The position numbers and the translations under genes are program-made. The notes under the pieces are model-generated. The model saw only the letters and a program-made list of their open reading frames with translations. It was not told the origin of the DNA and made no database searches. This document shows, one piece after another, positions 17,407 to 27,443 of a stretch of DNA of 64,000 nt; the first letter of the stretch is position 1; every line of letters starts with the position of its first letter. The DNA lies in assembly GCF_001870435.1 (NCBI RefSeq), contig NZ_MDDR01000025.1, positions 124,001 through 188,000 on the forward strand. The letters run 5' to 3'. The DNA comes from Pseudomonas costantinii (GTDB taxonomy: Bacteria > Pseudomonadota > Gammaproteobacteria > Pseudomonadales > Pseudomonadaceae).

Positions 17407-18567
17407 ATGGCTACGCTTGAACTTCGCAATGTAAACAAGACTTATGGCGCCGGCCTGCCCGACACCTTGAAGAACATCGAACTGTCGATCAAGGAAGGCG
17501 AATTCCTGATTCTGGTTGGCCCTTCGGGGTGCGGTAAATCCACGCTGATGAACTGCATCGCAGGTCTTGAGACCATCACCGGCGGCGCAATCATGATCGG
17601 TGACCAGGACGTCAGCGGCATGAGCCCCAAGGACCGTGACATCGCGATGGTGTTCCAGTCCTACGCCCTGTACCCGACCATGAGCGTGCGCGAGAACATC
17701 GAATTCGGCCTCAAGATCCGCAAGATGCCCCAGGCCGATATCGATGCCGAAGTGGCGCGCGTGGCCAAGCTGCTGCAGATCGAACACCTGCTCAATCGCA
17801 AGCCGGGCCAGTTGTCCGGTGGTCAGCAACAGCGCGTGGCCATGGGCCGTGCCCTGGCGCGTCGGCCGAAGATCTACCTGTTCGATGAGCCGTTGTCCAA
17901 CCTCGACGCCAAGCTGCGGGTCGAGATGCGCACCGAAATGAAACTGATGCACCAGCGTCTCAAGACCACCACCGTCTACGTCACCCACGACCAGATCGAA
18001 GCGATGACCCTGGGTGACAAAGTGGCGGTAATGAAGGACGGCATCATTCAACAATTTGGTACGCCGAAAGAAATTTACAACGACCCTGCTAACCTGTTTG
18101 TGGCAAGCTTTATCGGTTCACCACCCATGAACTTCGTTCCTATGCGTCTAAAACGCAAAGATGGCCAAATAGTAGCTCTGCTCGACAGTGGCCAGGCGCG
18201 TTGCGAATTGCCGCTGGGAATGAACGATGTTGGTTTGGAGGACCGTGACGTAATTCTGGGCCTGCGCCCTGAGCAAATCGTACTGGCGACGGGGGAGGGC
18301 AATAGCTCTTCGAGCATTCGTGCTGAAGTCCAGGTCACCGAGCCGACCGGCCCGGACACCCTGGTATTCGTGCAGCTCAACGACACCAAGGTTTGCTGCC
18401 GTTTGGCGCCGGATGTTGCGCCTCAGGTGGGCGAGACCCTGACGCTGCAGTTCGACCCTTCCAAGGTCCTGCTGTTCGACGCCAATACCGGCGAGCGTCT
18501 GGGCACCGCTTCTTCATCGCCCGCACAGGGGCATGCCGACAATGTGGCCCAATTCAAAGGCCGCTGA
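17407..18567 (+). CDS. gtsD: Glucose ABC transporter ATPase GtsD (MalK type)
   Basis: Cytosolic ATPase of 386 aa energising sugar import. Walker A GPSGCGKST (about 38-46), Q-loop MVFQSYALYP, signature LSGGQQQR, Walker B IYLFDEPLSNLDA and H-loop THD are all intact. Residues 235-386 form the TOBE/MalK regulatory domain (VILGLRPEQI). It completes the importer. The gene ends 84 bp before oprB, close enough for one operon, although oprB has its own leader. Confidence 0.95.
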   Translation: MATLELRNVNKTYGAGLPDTLKNIELSIKEGEFLILVGPSGCGKSTLMNCIAGLETITGGAIMIGDQDVSGMSPKDRDIAMVFQSYALYPTMSVRENIEFGLKIRKMPQADIDAEVARVAKLLQIEHLLNRKPGQLSGGQQQRVAMGRALARRPKIYLFDEPLSNLDAKLRVEMRTEMKLMHQRLKTTTVYVTHDQIEAMTLGDKVAVMKDGIIQQFGTPKEIYNDPANLFVASFIGSPPMNFVPMRLKRKDGQIVALLDSGQARCELPLGMNDVGLEDRDVILGLRPEQIVLATGEGNSSSSIRAEVQVTEPTGPDTLVFVQLNDTKVCCRLAPDVAPQVGETLTLQFDPSKVLLFDANTGERLGTASSSPAQGHADNVAQFKGR

Positions 18568-18623
18568 AGCAGGTAAGTTATTGTTTTTAATAAAAAAGTA
18601 ACCCGCGTTAGATAAAAACAGTT

Positions 18624-18638
18624 AAATAACAATAAAGA
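18624..18638 (+). promoter_or_regulatory. CA-motif (Crc/Hfq-type) ahead of oprB
   Basis: AAATAACAATAAAGA lies just upstream of the oprB ribosome-binding site (GACGAGGA). It fits the A-rich AAnAAnAA pattern of Hfq/Crc targets. Motif-based inference. Confidence 0.5.
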
Positions 18639-18651
18639 CGAGGATGTAGGG

Positions 18652-19998
18652 ATGAAAAAGCAACACAACAACACCCGGTTGATCTGCCAACTGTCAGCAG
18701 CAGCAGCCCTGGTATTGTCCGCCAATGCGATGGCGGCCGATGCATTCAGCGCCGATTCCAAGTGGATGACCGGCGATTGGGGCGGTGAGCGTACCAAGCT
18801 GATCGAGCAAGGTATCGACATCAAGGCGGATTACGTCGGTGAAGTCGGTGGCAACCTTGGCGGTGGCTACAACAACGACAAAACTGCCCGTTACGCAGAC
18901 CAATTCGGTCTGGGCGTAGCACTGGACCTGCAAAAGCTGTGGGGCTGGGATAACACCCAGGCCAAGATCCAGTTGACCAATCGTAATGGTGCGAACATCT
19001 CCAACGACCGCATTGGTGACCCACGTGCCGGCACCTTGAGTTCGTCTCAAGAAGTTGATGGCCGTGGCCACATGGTGCGTCTGACCCAGTTCTGGATTCA
19101 GCACCAGATGTTCGACAACAAGCTGGACGTGAAGCTCGGTTACTTCGGTGAAGGCGAAGACTTCAACACCTTCCCGTGCGACTTCCAGAACCTGTCGTTC
19201 TGCGGCTCCCAGGTCGGTAACTACGTAAACACCTGGTACAACTGGCCGGTCGCCCAGGCCGCTATCCGCGTGAAGTACAACATCACGCCTGAGCTGTATG
19301 CGCAAATCGGTGCGTACAACCAGAACCCGTCGCAGTTGGAGCACGGTAACGGCTTCAAACTCAGCGGCAGCGGCACCAAGGGCACCGTGATTCCGGTGGA
19401 ATTGGTCTGGTCACCGAAAGTGAATAACCTGCCGGGCGAATACCGTGTGGGTTACTACAAAAGCGCCGCCGATGCCAACGACGTACTTAAAGATGTCAAT
19501 GGCAACGACGCAGCGACCACTGGGGCGGCCTACCGTGTGCGCAGCAGCAAAACCGGTTACTGGTTCGTTGCGCAACAGCAACTCACCACCCATAACGGCG
19601 ACGCTTCCCGTGGTCTGAACATCGCGGCCAACGCCACCTTCCACGACAAAGACACCAACCTTGTCGACAACTATCAGTCGCTGATGCTGGTGTACAAAGG
19701 GCCATTCGACGCGCGTGCAAAAGATGACGTCGGTATCGGTTTCTCTCGCATCCATGCCAACAGTGACGTGAAGAAAAACGCTGAGCTGTACAACGAGGCT
19801 AACGGCTTCACCGATTACAACCAAGCGGGTTACGCCCCGTTGCGTAACACCGAGTACAACGTTGAAGTTAACTACGGCTTCCACGTTACCAACTGGCTGA
19901 CCGTGCGTCCTAACCTGCAGTACATCGCCAACCCAGGCGGTGTGAAGCAAGTCGACAACGCGGTGGTAGCGGGCCTGAAAATTCAGTCTACGTTCTAA
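18652..19998 (+). CDS. oprB: Carbohydrate-selective porin OprB
   Basis: Outer-membrane 16-strand porin for glucose and related sugars, 448 aa. A signal peptide ends at AMA-ADAFSADSKWMTGDWGG, and GDWGGERTKLIEQGIDIKADYVG is the family start. Strand-turn repeats (GYFGEGEDFNTFPCDFQNLS, VNTWYNWPVAQAAI) and the C-terminal strand ending in Phe (VAGLKIQSTF) mark an intact barrel. It follows gtsABCD, supplying the outer-membrane step of the same uptake route, and ends at a strong terminator. Confidence 0.95.
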   Translation: MKKQHNNTRLICQLSAAAALVLSANAMAADAFSADSKWMTGDWGGERTKLIEQGIDIKADYVGEVGGNLGGGYNNDKTARYADQFGLGVALDLQKLWGWDNTQAKIQLTNRNGANISNDRIGDPRAGTLSSSQEVDGRGHMVRLTQFWIQHQMFDNKLDVKLGYFGEGEDFNTFPCDFQNLSFCGSQVGNYVNTWYNWPVAQAAIRVKYNITPELYAQIGAYNQNPSQLEHGNGFKLSGSGTKGTVIPVELVWSPKVNNLPGEYRVGYYKSAADANDVLKDVNGNDAATTGAAYRVRSSKTGYWFVAQQQLTTHNGDASRGLNIAANATFHDKDTNLVDNYQSLMLVYKGPFDARAKDDVGIGFSRIHANSDVKKNAELYNEANGFTDYNQAGYAPLRNTEYNVEVNYGFHVTNWLTVRPNLQYIANPGGVKQVDNAVVAGLKIQSTF

Positions 19999-20035
19999 CG
20001 CTGTTGCGATAAGCTCCTCTCTCTGTGCGCATTTT

Positions 20036-20066
20036 GCGGGTAGCCATGGCTACCCGCTTTTTTTTG
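20036..20066 (+). terminator. Terminator of the gts-oprB operon
   Basis: Perfect stem GCGGGTAGCC / GGCTACCCGC with a 2-nt AT centre, followed by nine T residues, starting 38 bp after the oprB stop. A short inverted repeat (GCGCCGG...CCGGCGC) follows at about 20071. Confidence 0.92.
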
Positions 20067-20116
20067 TGTAAGCGCCGGTTTGCCGGCGCCTACAAAGATA
20101 TTCAGGACCGTGGCAC

Positions 20117-20962
20117 ATGCATGAGCATCCGCTGCAACGCTTTTTCAAATCCCTGCGCGAGCGTCCGGTGTTCGCCTGGGAGCGCTTTCAGATGCGCGAC
20201 GTGTTGGTGATTGACCATCCGCTGTGCCAGGCGGTGTTCAGTCGCCAGGGCGCGCAATTGCTGCACTTTCAGCCCAAGGGCCAGAAGCCATGGCTGTGGT
20301 GCGCAGCCAAGTGGCCGCAAGTCGGCGCCATTCGTGGTGGCGTGCCGGTGTGCTGGCCGTGGTATGGCCGTCACCCGAGCGAAAATGCCTGGCCATCCCA
20401 TGGTTGGGCGCGGCTGATCGACTGGAAACTGCTCGACAGCAGCACCGACGACGACGGTGTACGTCTGCACTGGCAATTGCAGTTGTGCGACTGGCAGGTG
20501 GACCTGCACGCTCACCTGGGGGAAACCCTGGAACTACGCCTGAGTACCGAGCATCAGGATGAGCTGCCGTGCCAGTTGAGCCATGCTTTGCATGCGTATT
20601 GGCGTATTGGTAACGTCGGTGAGATAGCGCTGTCTGGGCTCGATGGAGCGCAAGGTTATGACCAGCTTAATCGCCAGGTTTGCCAGCAGGAAGGCGAGTT
20701 GCGGGTGGATGGCGGGTGCCAGCGGGTGTTCCAGCATGACGGTGAATTACACCTCAAGGATCACGCCTGGCAGCGTGAGCTGTGTATCGACACCGGCGAC
20801 AGCGCTGACACCGTGGTGTGGCATCCGGGTAGTCGGCCGTTGTTGGGGGTGAGCTTTAACGAGGCGTCGGGGTTTGTGTGTGTAGAGTCAGCGATGGCCG
20901 GAGCCAGTTTGGCGCCGGGGGAGAGGGCGCATCTCAGTTTGCAGGCCAGGGCTGGGGTTTAG
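20117..20962 (+). CDS. D-hexose-6-phosphate mutarotase (YeaD-like)
   Basis: Cytosolic aldose-1-epimerase-family enzyme, 281 aa, interconverting alpha and beta anomers of glucose-6-phosphate. Family features: IRGGVPVCWPWYGRHP (phosphosugar-binding arginine), FSRQGAQLLHF early, SHALHAYWRIGNVGEIALSGL with the catalytic His, and the glutamate region FVCVESA near the end. It supports Zwf by supplying the correct anomer. It lies after the oprB terminator and before hexR (opposite strand). Confidence 0.9.
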   Translation: MHEHPLQRFFKSLRERPVFAWERFQMRDVLVIDHPLCQAVFSRQGAQLLHFQPKGQKPWLWCAAKWPQVGAIRGGVPVCWPWYGRHPSENAWPSHGWARLIDWKLLDSSTDDDGVRLHWQLQLCDWQVDLHAHLGETLELRLSTEHQDELPCQLSHALHAYWRIGNVGEIALSGLDGAQGYDQLNRQVCQQEGELRVDGGCQRVFQHDGELHLKDHAWQRELCIDTGDSADTVVWHPGSRPLLGVSFNEASGFVCVESAMAGASLAPGERAHLSLQARAGV

Positions 20963-20971
20963 TGGTGTTTA

Positions 20972-21085
20972 GATCGTTCCCACGCTCCGCGTGGGAATGC
21001 ATCCTGTGACGCTCCGCGTCACGACTTTCAAGAGCGGACGCGGGGCGTCCAGGGCGGCATTCCCACGCGGAGCGTGGGAACGATC
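20972..21085. repeat. Palindromic intergenic repeat, family A (copy 1)
   Basis: Outer arms GATCGTTCCCACGCTCCGCG and its inverted copy ending at 21085 enclose an inner hairpin GTGACGCTCCGCGTCAC and a GGACGCGGGGCGTCC module. The same composite recurs at 55513-55630 and 58858-58966. It sits between convergent genes (mutarotase and hexR). It is a REP/REPIN-like element with no coding capacity. Confidence 0.88.
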
Positions 21086-21093
21086 ATGCTGAC

Positions 21094-21963
21094 TTAGTTG
21101 AATTCATCCCCAACCGGATACCGGCTGTCATTCAAGCTTTCTTTGATCTTGCGCAAATGCGGCTGGAAATCCACGCCACGGCGCAAGGTCATGCCCGTCG
21201 CCAACACATCCAACACCGTCAGCTGGATGATCCGCGAGGTCATCGGCATGTAGATGTCAGTGTCTTCCGGCAGCGGAATGTTCAGGCTCACCGTACTGGC
21301 CTTGGCCAGTGGCGAATTTTCGGCGGTCACGCCCAGTACCGACGCACCGTTTTCCCGAGCAATGCGCGCCACTTCCACCAACTCGCGGGTACGCCCGGTG
21401 TAGGAAATGATCACGAACAGCTCGCCCGTGTGTGCCACCGAGGCGATCATGCGCTGCATCAGCACGTCGGCATGAGCGGTCACTGCCAGGTTGAAGCGGA
21501 AAAACTTGTGCAGCGCATCCATGGCCACCGGTGCTGAAGCACCAAGGCCGAAGAAGTGGATCTGCCGCGCCTGGATCAACAGGTCCACGGCCTTGCTGAT
21601 CAAGTTCGGGTCCAGGGCCTGGCAGGCGCTGTCCAGGGATGCAATGGCGCTGCCAAAGATCTTCTGCGTGTAGGCCTCAGGGTTATCATCGGCCTCCACG
21701 GCACGGCTGACATACGCCGCACCACTGGCCAGGCTTTGCGCCAGTTGCAATTTAAGTTCAGGGTAACCGCTGACGCCGAACGAACGGCAGAAACGGTTGA
21801 CCGTCGGTTCACTTACCGAAGCGGCTTGGGCGAGGGCGGCGATCGAGAAGCGGGTCGCCTGCTGCGGGTTGAGCAGGATAACCTCGGCGACTTTTTTCTC
21901 AGCCTTGTTCAATTCTTCGAGGCGGTTCCGGATCTGTTCCAGAAGATTTCGCACGCGGTCCAT
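21094..21963 (-). CDS. hexR: HexR transcriptional repressor (RpiR family)
   Basis: Repressor of zwf, eda, edd and gap genes, released by the Entner-Doudoroff intermediate KDPG; 289 aa. N-terminal HTH_6 domain ([20 protein letters not shown], then [20 protein letters not shown]) and a C-terminal SIS sugar-phosphate domain ([37 protein letters not shown]). It is divergent from zwf. The 210-bp gap holds a palindrome (22093-22108) that fits a HexR operator. Confidence 0.95.
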   Translation of the reverse strand: MDRVRNLLEQIRNRLEELNKAEKKVAEVILLNPQQATRFSIAALAQAASVSEPTVNRFCRSFGVSGYPELKLQLAQSLASGAAYVSRAVEADDNPEAYTQKIFGSAIASLDSACQALDPNLISKAVDLLIQARQIHFFGLGASAPVAMDALHKFFRFNLAVTAHADVLMQRMIASVAHTGELFVIISYTGRTRELVEVARIARENGASVLGVTAENSPLAKASTVSLNIPLPEDTDIYMPMTSRIIQLTVLDVLATGMTLRRGVDFQPHLRKIKESLNDSRYPVGDEFN

Positions 21964-22092
21964 TCAGTCTTTCCTTCGGGCGACGATGCAAATAAAGGGC
22001 GGCAACCAATCGACGAGTGGCCCTTTGCGGTGGCCTATCCTACTGAGGGTAGCTGAACACCACCACTCGGAATGCGTATTTTGGGAAAATGT

Positions 22093-22108
22093 TGTGGTTA
22101 TTACTACA
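22093..22108. promoter_or_regulatory. Probable HexR operator
   Basis: TGTGGTTATTACTACA is an imperfect palindrome with TGT...ACA ends, close to the TGTARTnnnAYTACA-type site described for HexR in gamma-proteobacteria. It lies in the hexR-zwf intergenic region, 66 bp before the zwf start, where repression of zwf and autoregulation would be exerted. Confidence 0.6.
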
Positions 22109-22173
22109 TTTTTCCTTGAGTGATGCCTTGAAAAAAGGTATTTGTAGCTTAACTTGATAAAAGAACAAACATC

Positions 22174-23626
<1,453 letters not shown>

Positions 23627-23640
<14 letters not shown>

Positions 23641-24340
23641 ATTGAAACTGCCTCAGGGCGTCAGCGTCCATGAGTACCGTACGCCCGTGCTGTTGGCGGA
23701 CGGCTTGGCGAATGACGTGGCCGGGCAACTGCGCGCGGCCATCAGTGCCCGCGGCGAAGCGACCCTGGTGGTGTCGGGTGGTCGCAGCCCTGTGGCGTTC
23801 TTCCAGAACCTGGCCAAGCAGGGCCTGGACTGGTCCAAGGTCACCATTACCCTGGCCGATGAACGCTGGGTGCCGGTGGAGCACGCCGACAGTAACGCCG
23901 GTTTGCTCAAGCAGCACTTGCTGCAAGGTCCGGCGGCCAACGCGAAGTTTTTGAGCCTGTACAGCGCCGCCGCCAATCTTGAGGACGCAGCCTTGCAGGC
24001 CGATCGCCTGCTGGGTGAGTTGCCGGCTATTGATGTGCTGGTACTCGGCATGGGTGATGACGGCCACACCGCATCGTTGTTTCCCAACAGCCCGAATCTG
24101 ACCGAAGCCCTGCAGCCCGACGGTACCCGCCGTTGCTGGCCGATGCTGGCGCCGACCGTGCCGCACCAGCGCCTGACCATGAGTCGTGCGCTGCTGGCCA
24201 CGGCCCACTACACCGTGCTGTCGATTTCCGGCAGTTCGAAATTGACCACCTTGAGCGCCGCGCTGGCCAGTGACGACGTTGCTGCCATGCCGATTCGCGC
24301 GTTTTTGCAACCTACTTTAGAGATTTACTGGTGCCCATGA
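23627..24340 (+). CDS. pgl: 6-phosphogluconolactonase
   Basis: Hydrolyses 6-phosphogluconolactone to 6-phosphogluconate; 237 aa. The start [10 protein letters not shown] (23627) follows GGGAGG and overlaps the zwf stop by 14 bp, so translation is coupled. The substrate site is seen in [20 protein letters not shown] and [16 protein letters not shown]. Its end overlaps the eda start region (ATGA). Confidence 0.95.
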
Positions 24341-24357
24341 GCCAAGGATCAGCCGCT

Positions 24358-25023
24358 ATGAAAAGCCCTCAATCGACCGTGTCCATGGCGGACAAAGTTG
24401 CCCTGATCGACAGCCTCTGCGCCAAGGCGCGGATCCTGCCGGTGATCACCATCGCCCGCGAACAGGACATCCTGCCGCTGGCCGATGCCCTGGCAGCCGG
24501 TGGTTTGACCGCATTGGAAGTGACCCTGCGTTCCGAGTTCGGCCTCAAGGCCATTCAGGTACTGCGCGAGCAACGCCCTGAGCTGTGCACCGGTGCCGGC
24601 ACCGTGCTGGATCGCCACATGCTCGAAGCGGCCGAAGTGGCTGGCTCGCAATTTATCGTCACCCCGGGCATTACTCGCGACCTGCTGGAAGCCTCGGTGC
24701 ACAGCCCGATCCCGCTGCTGCCCGGCATCAGCAACGCCTCCGGCATCATGGAAGGCTATGGCCTGGGTTATCGCCGCTTCAAATTGTTCCCGGCTGAAGT
24801 CAGCGGCGGCGTTGCAGCGATCAAGGCGCTCGGCGGCCCGTTCGGCGAAGTGAAATTCTGCCCAACCGGCGGCGTGGGCCCGGCCAACATCAAAAACTAC
24901 ATGGCGTTGAAAAACGTAATGTGCGTGGGTGGTAGCTGGATGCTGGACCCTGAGTGGGTCAAGAACGGCGACTGGGCCCGTATCCAGGAAGTCACCGCCG
25001 AGGCGCTGGCGCTGCTGGATTGA
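24358..25023 (+). CDS. eda: KDPG (2-keto-3-deoxy-6-phosphogluconate) aldolase
   Basis: Class I aldolase cleaving KDPG to pyruvate and glyceraldehyde-3-phosphate, the last Entner-Doudoroff step. The Schiff-base lysine is in RRFKLFPAE, with TLRSEFG, CTGAGTVLD and GGVGPANI around the phosphate site. I chose ATG 24358 (221 aa) because AAGGA lies nine bases upstream. ATG 24337, overlapping the pgl stop as ATGA, and GTG 24331 are also in frame and would add 7 or 9 residues. Last gene of the operon, followed by a terminator. Confidence 0.93.
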   Translation: MKSPQSTVSMADKVALIDSLCAKARILPVITIAREQDILPLADALAAGGLTALEVTLRSEFGLKAIQVLREQRPELCTGAGTVLDRHMLEAAEVAGSQFIVTPGITRDLLEASVHSPIPLLPGISNASGIMEGYGLGYRRFKLFPAEVSGGVAAIKALGGPFGEVKFCPTGGVGPANIKNYMALKNVMCVGGSWMLDPEWVKNGDWARIQEVTAEALALLD

Positions 25024-25076
25024 TCTGATTTACCGAATCGTTGTTGCTGTGCTTAACGGCATTTTTGCGGTGCACT

Positions 25077-25099
25077 TGGTCGGTGTACCGCTTTTTTTT
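25077..25099 (+). terminator. Terminator of zwf-pgl-eda
   Basis: Stem GCGGTGCAC / GTGTACCGC (one G-U pair), then eight T residues, 53 bp after the eda stop. Confidence 0.85.
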
Positions 25100-25121
25100 G
25101 CCTGTAATAATCACACAAGAC

Positions 25122-25249
25122 CCAGCCGTAGCAGCTGTCGAGCGAGAGCGAGGCTGCGTTAGCCACGCCGCTGTCATCCAGCCCTGCGCTGAAACCGAGG
25201 TGCGCCCGACGCAGCCTCGCTGGCGCTCGACAGCTGCTACGGTCGGGCT
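25122..25249. repeat. Palindromic intergenic repeat, family B (copy 1)
   Basis: Arms CGTAGCAGCTGTCGAGC (from 25127) and GCTCGACAGCTGCTACGG (to about 25242), with GAGGCTGCGT / ACGCAGCCTC as an inner pair. A second copy lies at 39866-39974. It is placed between eda and the convergent aminotransferase gene, whose stop codon borders the element. Confidence 0.85.
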
Positions 25250-26424
25250 CAGTCACTGGCCAACTCAGTAATGGCTTTGATCAGCACACCGATGTCTTCA
25301 GCAGACGTCATCAACCCCGGCGTCACCCGAATGCACGTACCAAACGCCGCCCCGACACGGGTAGTAGTAAACAGGTCGTAATCCTTGAGCAAACGATCGA
25401 CCATCGCCTGCTGATCCCGCCCGGTAAACTTAAAGGCCGTAATCCCGCAATACAGCCGTGGATCATCCGGTGTCAGCACCTCGATCCCCGGCAACGCACG
25501 CACCTGGCTCACCCACAGGTCTCGCAGATAATTGACCCGCGCCCCTTTGGCCGCCGAGCCACCCACTGCGCGATGTTCTTCAAATACCAGCGGCAAGGTC
25601 ATCAGTGCCGGGAAGTTTGGCGTGCTGTAGGACGTGCGTGCACGTACGTCGGTGACCGGGTAATGAAACTCGCCCATGTCCGGGTCGATATCGGCCAGGC
25701 GCTCGGGGGCTATATACAGAAAGCCCAGGGTCAGCGGTGCGCCGATCCATTTATGCAGGTTGAAACCGGCAAAGCTGATGCCCAGTTCGGCGAGGTTGAA
25801 CTCGACCTGACCCAGGGCATGGGCGCCGTCGAGGATCACGTCAACGTCATGCTCACGCGCGGCCTTGGCAATGGCCTCGACGGGCATCACCAGGCCGGTG
25901 CGGTGGGTGACATGGGTCAGCGCCATCAGTTTGAGGCGTGGGTGCTGAGCGAACGCATCGCGGTAGGTCTGCACTAGGCTGTCGAAGCTCGCCGGGTGAG
26001 TGTGGGAGACCTCGACCACCTCCACACCGCGGACACCCGCCAACCAACGCATGGCGCCTTTGACCGTGTCGTACTCCAGGTCGCTGATCAACACTTGGTC
26101 GCCCGGTTGCAGGCGGTTGTAGTTGCGGATCAGCGACTGCAAGGCCTCGGTAGCGTTACGGGTGAAGGCCACCGACTCAGGGTCGACGTCGATCAACTCA
26201 GCCAGTTGGCGACGGATCTCGACGTTTTCGCCCTGTTCGAAGCGCTGGCGCACGTAGAGTGAATTACTGCGGTTGATAAACGCAACGTGCTCCAGGTAGT
26301 GCGCCCGTATCACGCGGCTCATGCGACCGAAGTAACCGTTTTCCAGGTTGATCGGGCCAGGCTCCAGCTCATAGCGCTGGGCGATGGCCTGCCAGTGAAG
26401 TTCGTTATCTGCATTCCTTGGCAT
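25249..26424 (-). CDS. PLP-dependent class-V aminotransferase-like protein (isopenicillin-N-epimerase type)
   Basis: PLP enzyme of 391 aa, fold type I, class V. Key sites: FTRNATEALQSLIRNYN (phosphate-binding), ILDGAHALGQ (the cofactor Asp/His) and FNLHKWIGAPLTLGFLY with the Schiff-base Lys. The start NLENGYFGRMS resembles isopenicillin-N epimerase-like proteins and also the pyoverdine-maturation enzyme PvdN. It lacks PvdN's Tat signal, so it should be cytosolic. Reaction unknown. It follows the DUF3820 gene by 11 bp, so the two form an operon. Confidence 0.82.
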   Translation of the reverse strand: MPRNADNELHWQAIAQRYELEPGPINLENGYFGRMSRVIRAHYLEHVAFINRSNSLYVRQRFEQGENVEIRRQLAELIDVDPESVAFTRNATEALQSLIRNYNRLQPGDQVLISDLEYDTVKGAMRWLAGVRGVEVVEVSHTHPASFDSLVQTYRDAFAQHPRLKLMALTHVTHRTGLVMPVEAIAKAAREHDVDVILDGAHALGQVEFNLAELGISFAGFNLHKWIGAPLTLGFLYIAPERLADIDPDMGEFHYPVTDVRARTSYSTPNFPALMTLPLVFEEHRAVGGSAAKGARVNYLRDLWVSQVRALPGIEVLTPDDPRLYCGITAFKFTGRDQQAMVDRLLKDYDLFTTTRVGAAFGTCIRVTPGLMTSAEDIGVLIKAITELASD

Positions 26425-26435
26425 GGCGTGGGCTC

Positions 26436-26672
26436 TTAATGACGAGGGGCGGGTTTGCCATGTTTGGCGCGTAGCGGTTCCAGCAGTTCGGACAGGCCGT
26501 TGCTGTCGATTTCCTGCATCAATGCCAGCAAGCCACCGAGCTCGCCGTGGGGGAAACCTTCACGGGCAAACCAGTTCAGGTAGGGCCCGGGCAGGTCGGC
26601 GATGATCCGTCCCTTGTACTTGCCGAAGGGCATTTCGCGGGTGATCAGCAGTTCGAGTTTTTCCGGATTCAT
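26436..26672 (-). CDS. DUF3820 family protein
   Basis: Small cytosolic protein of 78 aa. The stretch MPFGKYKGRIIADLPGPYLN followed by WFAREGFPHGELG is the DUF3820 signature (annotated elsewhere as a putative quorum-sensing-regulated virulence factor). This motif is also seen in nuclease-associated proteins. Function unknown. First gene of a likely two-gene operon with the class-V aminotransferase. Confidence 0.85.
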   Translation of the reverse strand: MNPEKLELLITREMPFGKYKGRIIADLPGPYLNWFAREGFPHGELGGLLALMQEIDSNGLSELLEPLRAKHGKPAPRH

Positions 26673-26860
26673 GGGGCTTCAGATGCGTCAGTCGAGGCTT
26701 TGGAAAATACAGGCATTCTGCATGAAGGCCAAATGACAGATCATGCATATAAAGCGCATACAGATTTATTGATAATTAAGAATTAAGTTGTTTTTTTGCT
26801 TGGTGCGATAAGGTGAAAAACCTGCGTAATCAAGCCCACACTCGTTCGTAAGCGTTGGAT

Positions 26861-26890
26861 AAAAAAGCCCCGCAAATGCGGGGCTTTTTT
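26861..26890 (-). terminator. Terminator of phaJ (possibly bidirectional)
   Basis: Stem GCCCCGC / GCGGGGC with AAAT loop, A-run on the left and T-run on the right. It lies 14 bp after the phaJ stop on the minus strand. The A/T runs would also allow function on the plus strand. Confidence 0.88.
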
Positions 26891-26903
26891 GTCGGTGCTG
26901 GAA

Positions 26904-27374
26904 TCAGCCAATGCTGATCGGCGGCAGCTCGGTCAACGTCACGACCTGCTGCTTGCGCGGTGCGAGGATTTCCGCCTCACCGTCCACCACCAACTCATCG
27001 CGCTGGTTAAATACGCGAGTGGCAATGCGCACGCGAAACTTCGGCAGCTTCTCGAGGATTTCCAGGCGCACCGTCAGGGTGTCGCCAATTTTCACCGGCT
27101 TCTGAAAGCTCATCTGCTGACCGATGTAGATCGTGCCCGGTCCAGGCAACTCGCAGGCTACTGCCGCACTGATCAGCGCGCCGCTGAACATGCCGTGGGC
27201 GATACGCTCCTTGAACATGGTTGCCTTGGCGTACTCGGCGTCCAGGTGCACTGGGTTGTGGTCACCGGACATTGCGGCGAACAGCTGGATATCGCGTTCT
27301 TCGACAGTCTTGCTGTAGCTGGCGGTCTGGCCGACTTCGAGGGCTTCGTACGGGGTGTTGGTAACCTGAGTCAT
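26904..27374 (-). CDS. phaJ: (R)-specific enoyl-CoA hydratase (MaoC/PhaJ)
   Basis: Hot-dog-fold hydratase of 156 aa linking beta-oxidation to polyhydroxyalkanoate synthesis by giving (R)-3-hydroxyacyl-CoA. The hydratase-2 motif with catalytic Asp and His is visible as FAAMSGDHNPVHLDAEYA, followed by RIAHGMFSGALIS. Length and neighbourhood (hydrolase, fadD2, fadD1) match PhaJ1 of P. aeruginosa (PA3302) as I remember it. Confidence 0.88.
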   Translation of the reverse strand: MTQVTNTPYEALEVGQTASYSKTVEERDIQLFAAMSGDHNPVHLDAEYAKATMFKERIAHGMFSGALISAAVACELPGPGTIYIGQQMSFQKPVKIGDTLTVRLEILEKLPKFRVRIATRVFNQRDELVVDGEAEILAPRKQQVVTLTELPPISIG

Positions 27375-27443
27375 CTAAAAGTGCATCCTGTGGCTAATCG
27401 GTAATTATCGGCTGTTTTTAAACGGCTGATTTTAAATGGAAAA

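Noticed and set aside
25249-26424. PvdN (pyoverdine maturation) assignment
   Set aside because: Similar class-V fold, but no Tat signal and no pyoverdine genes nearby.
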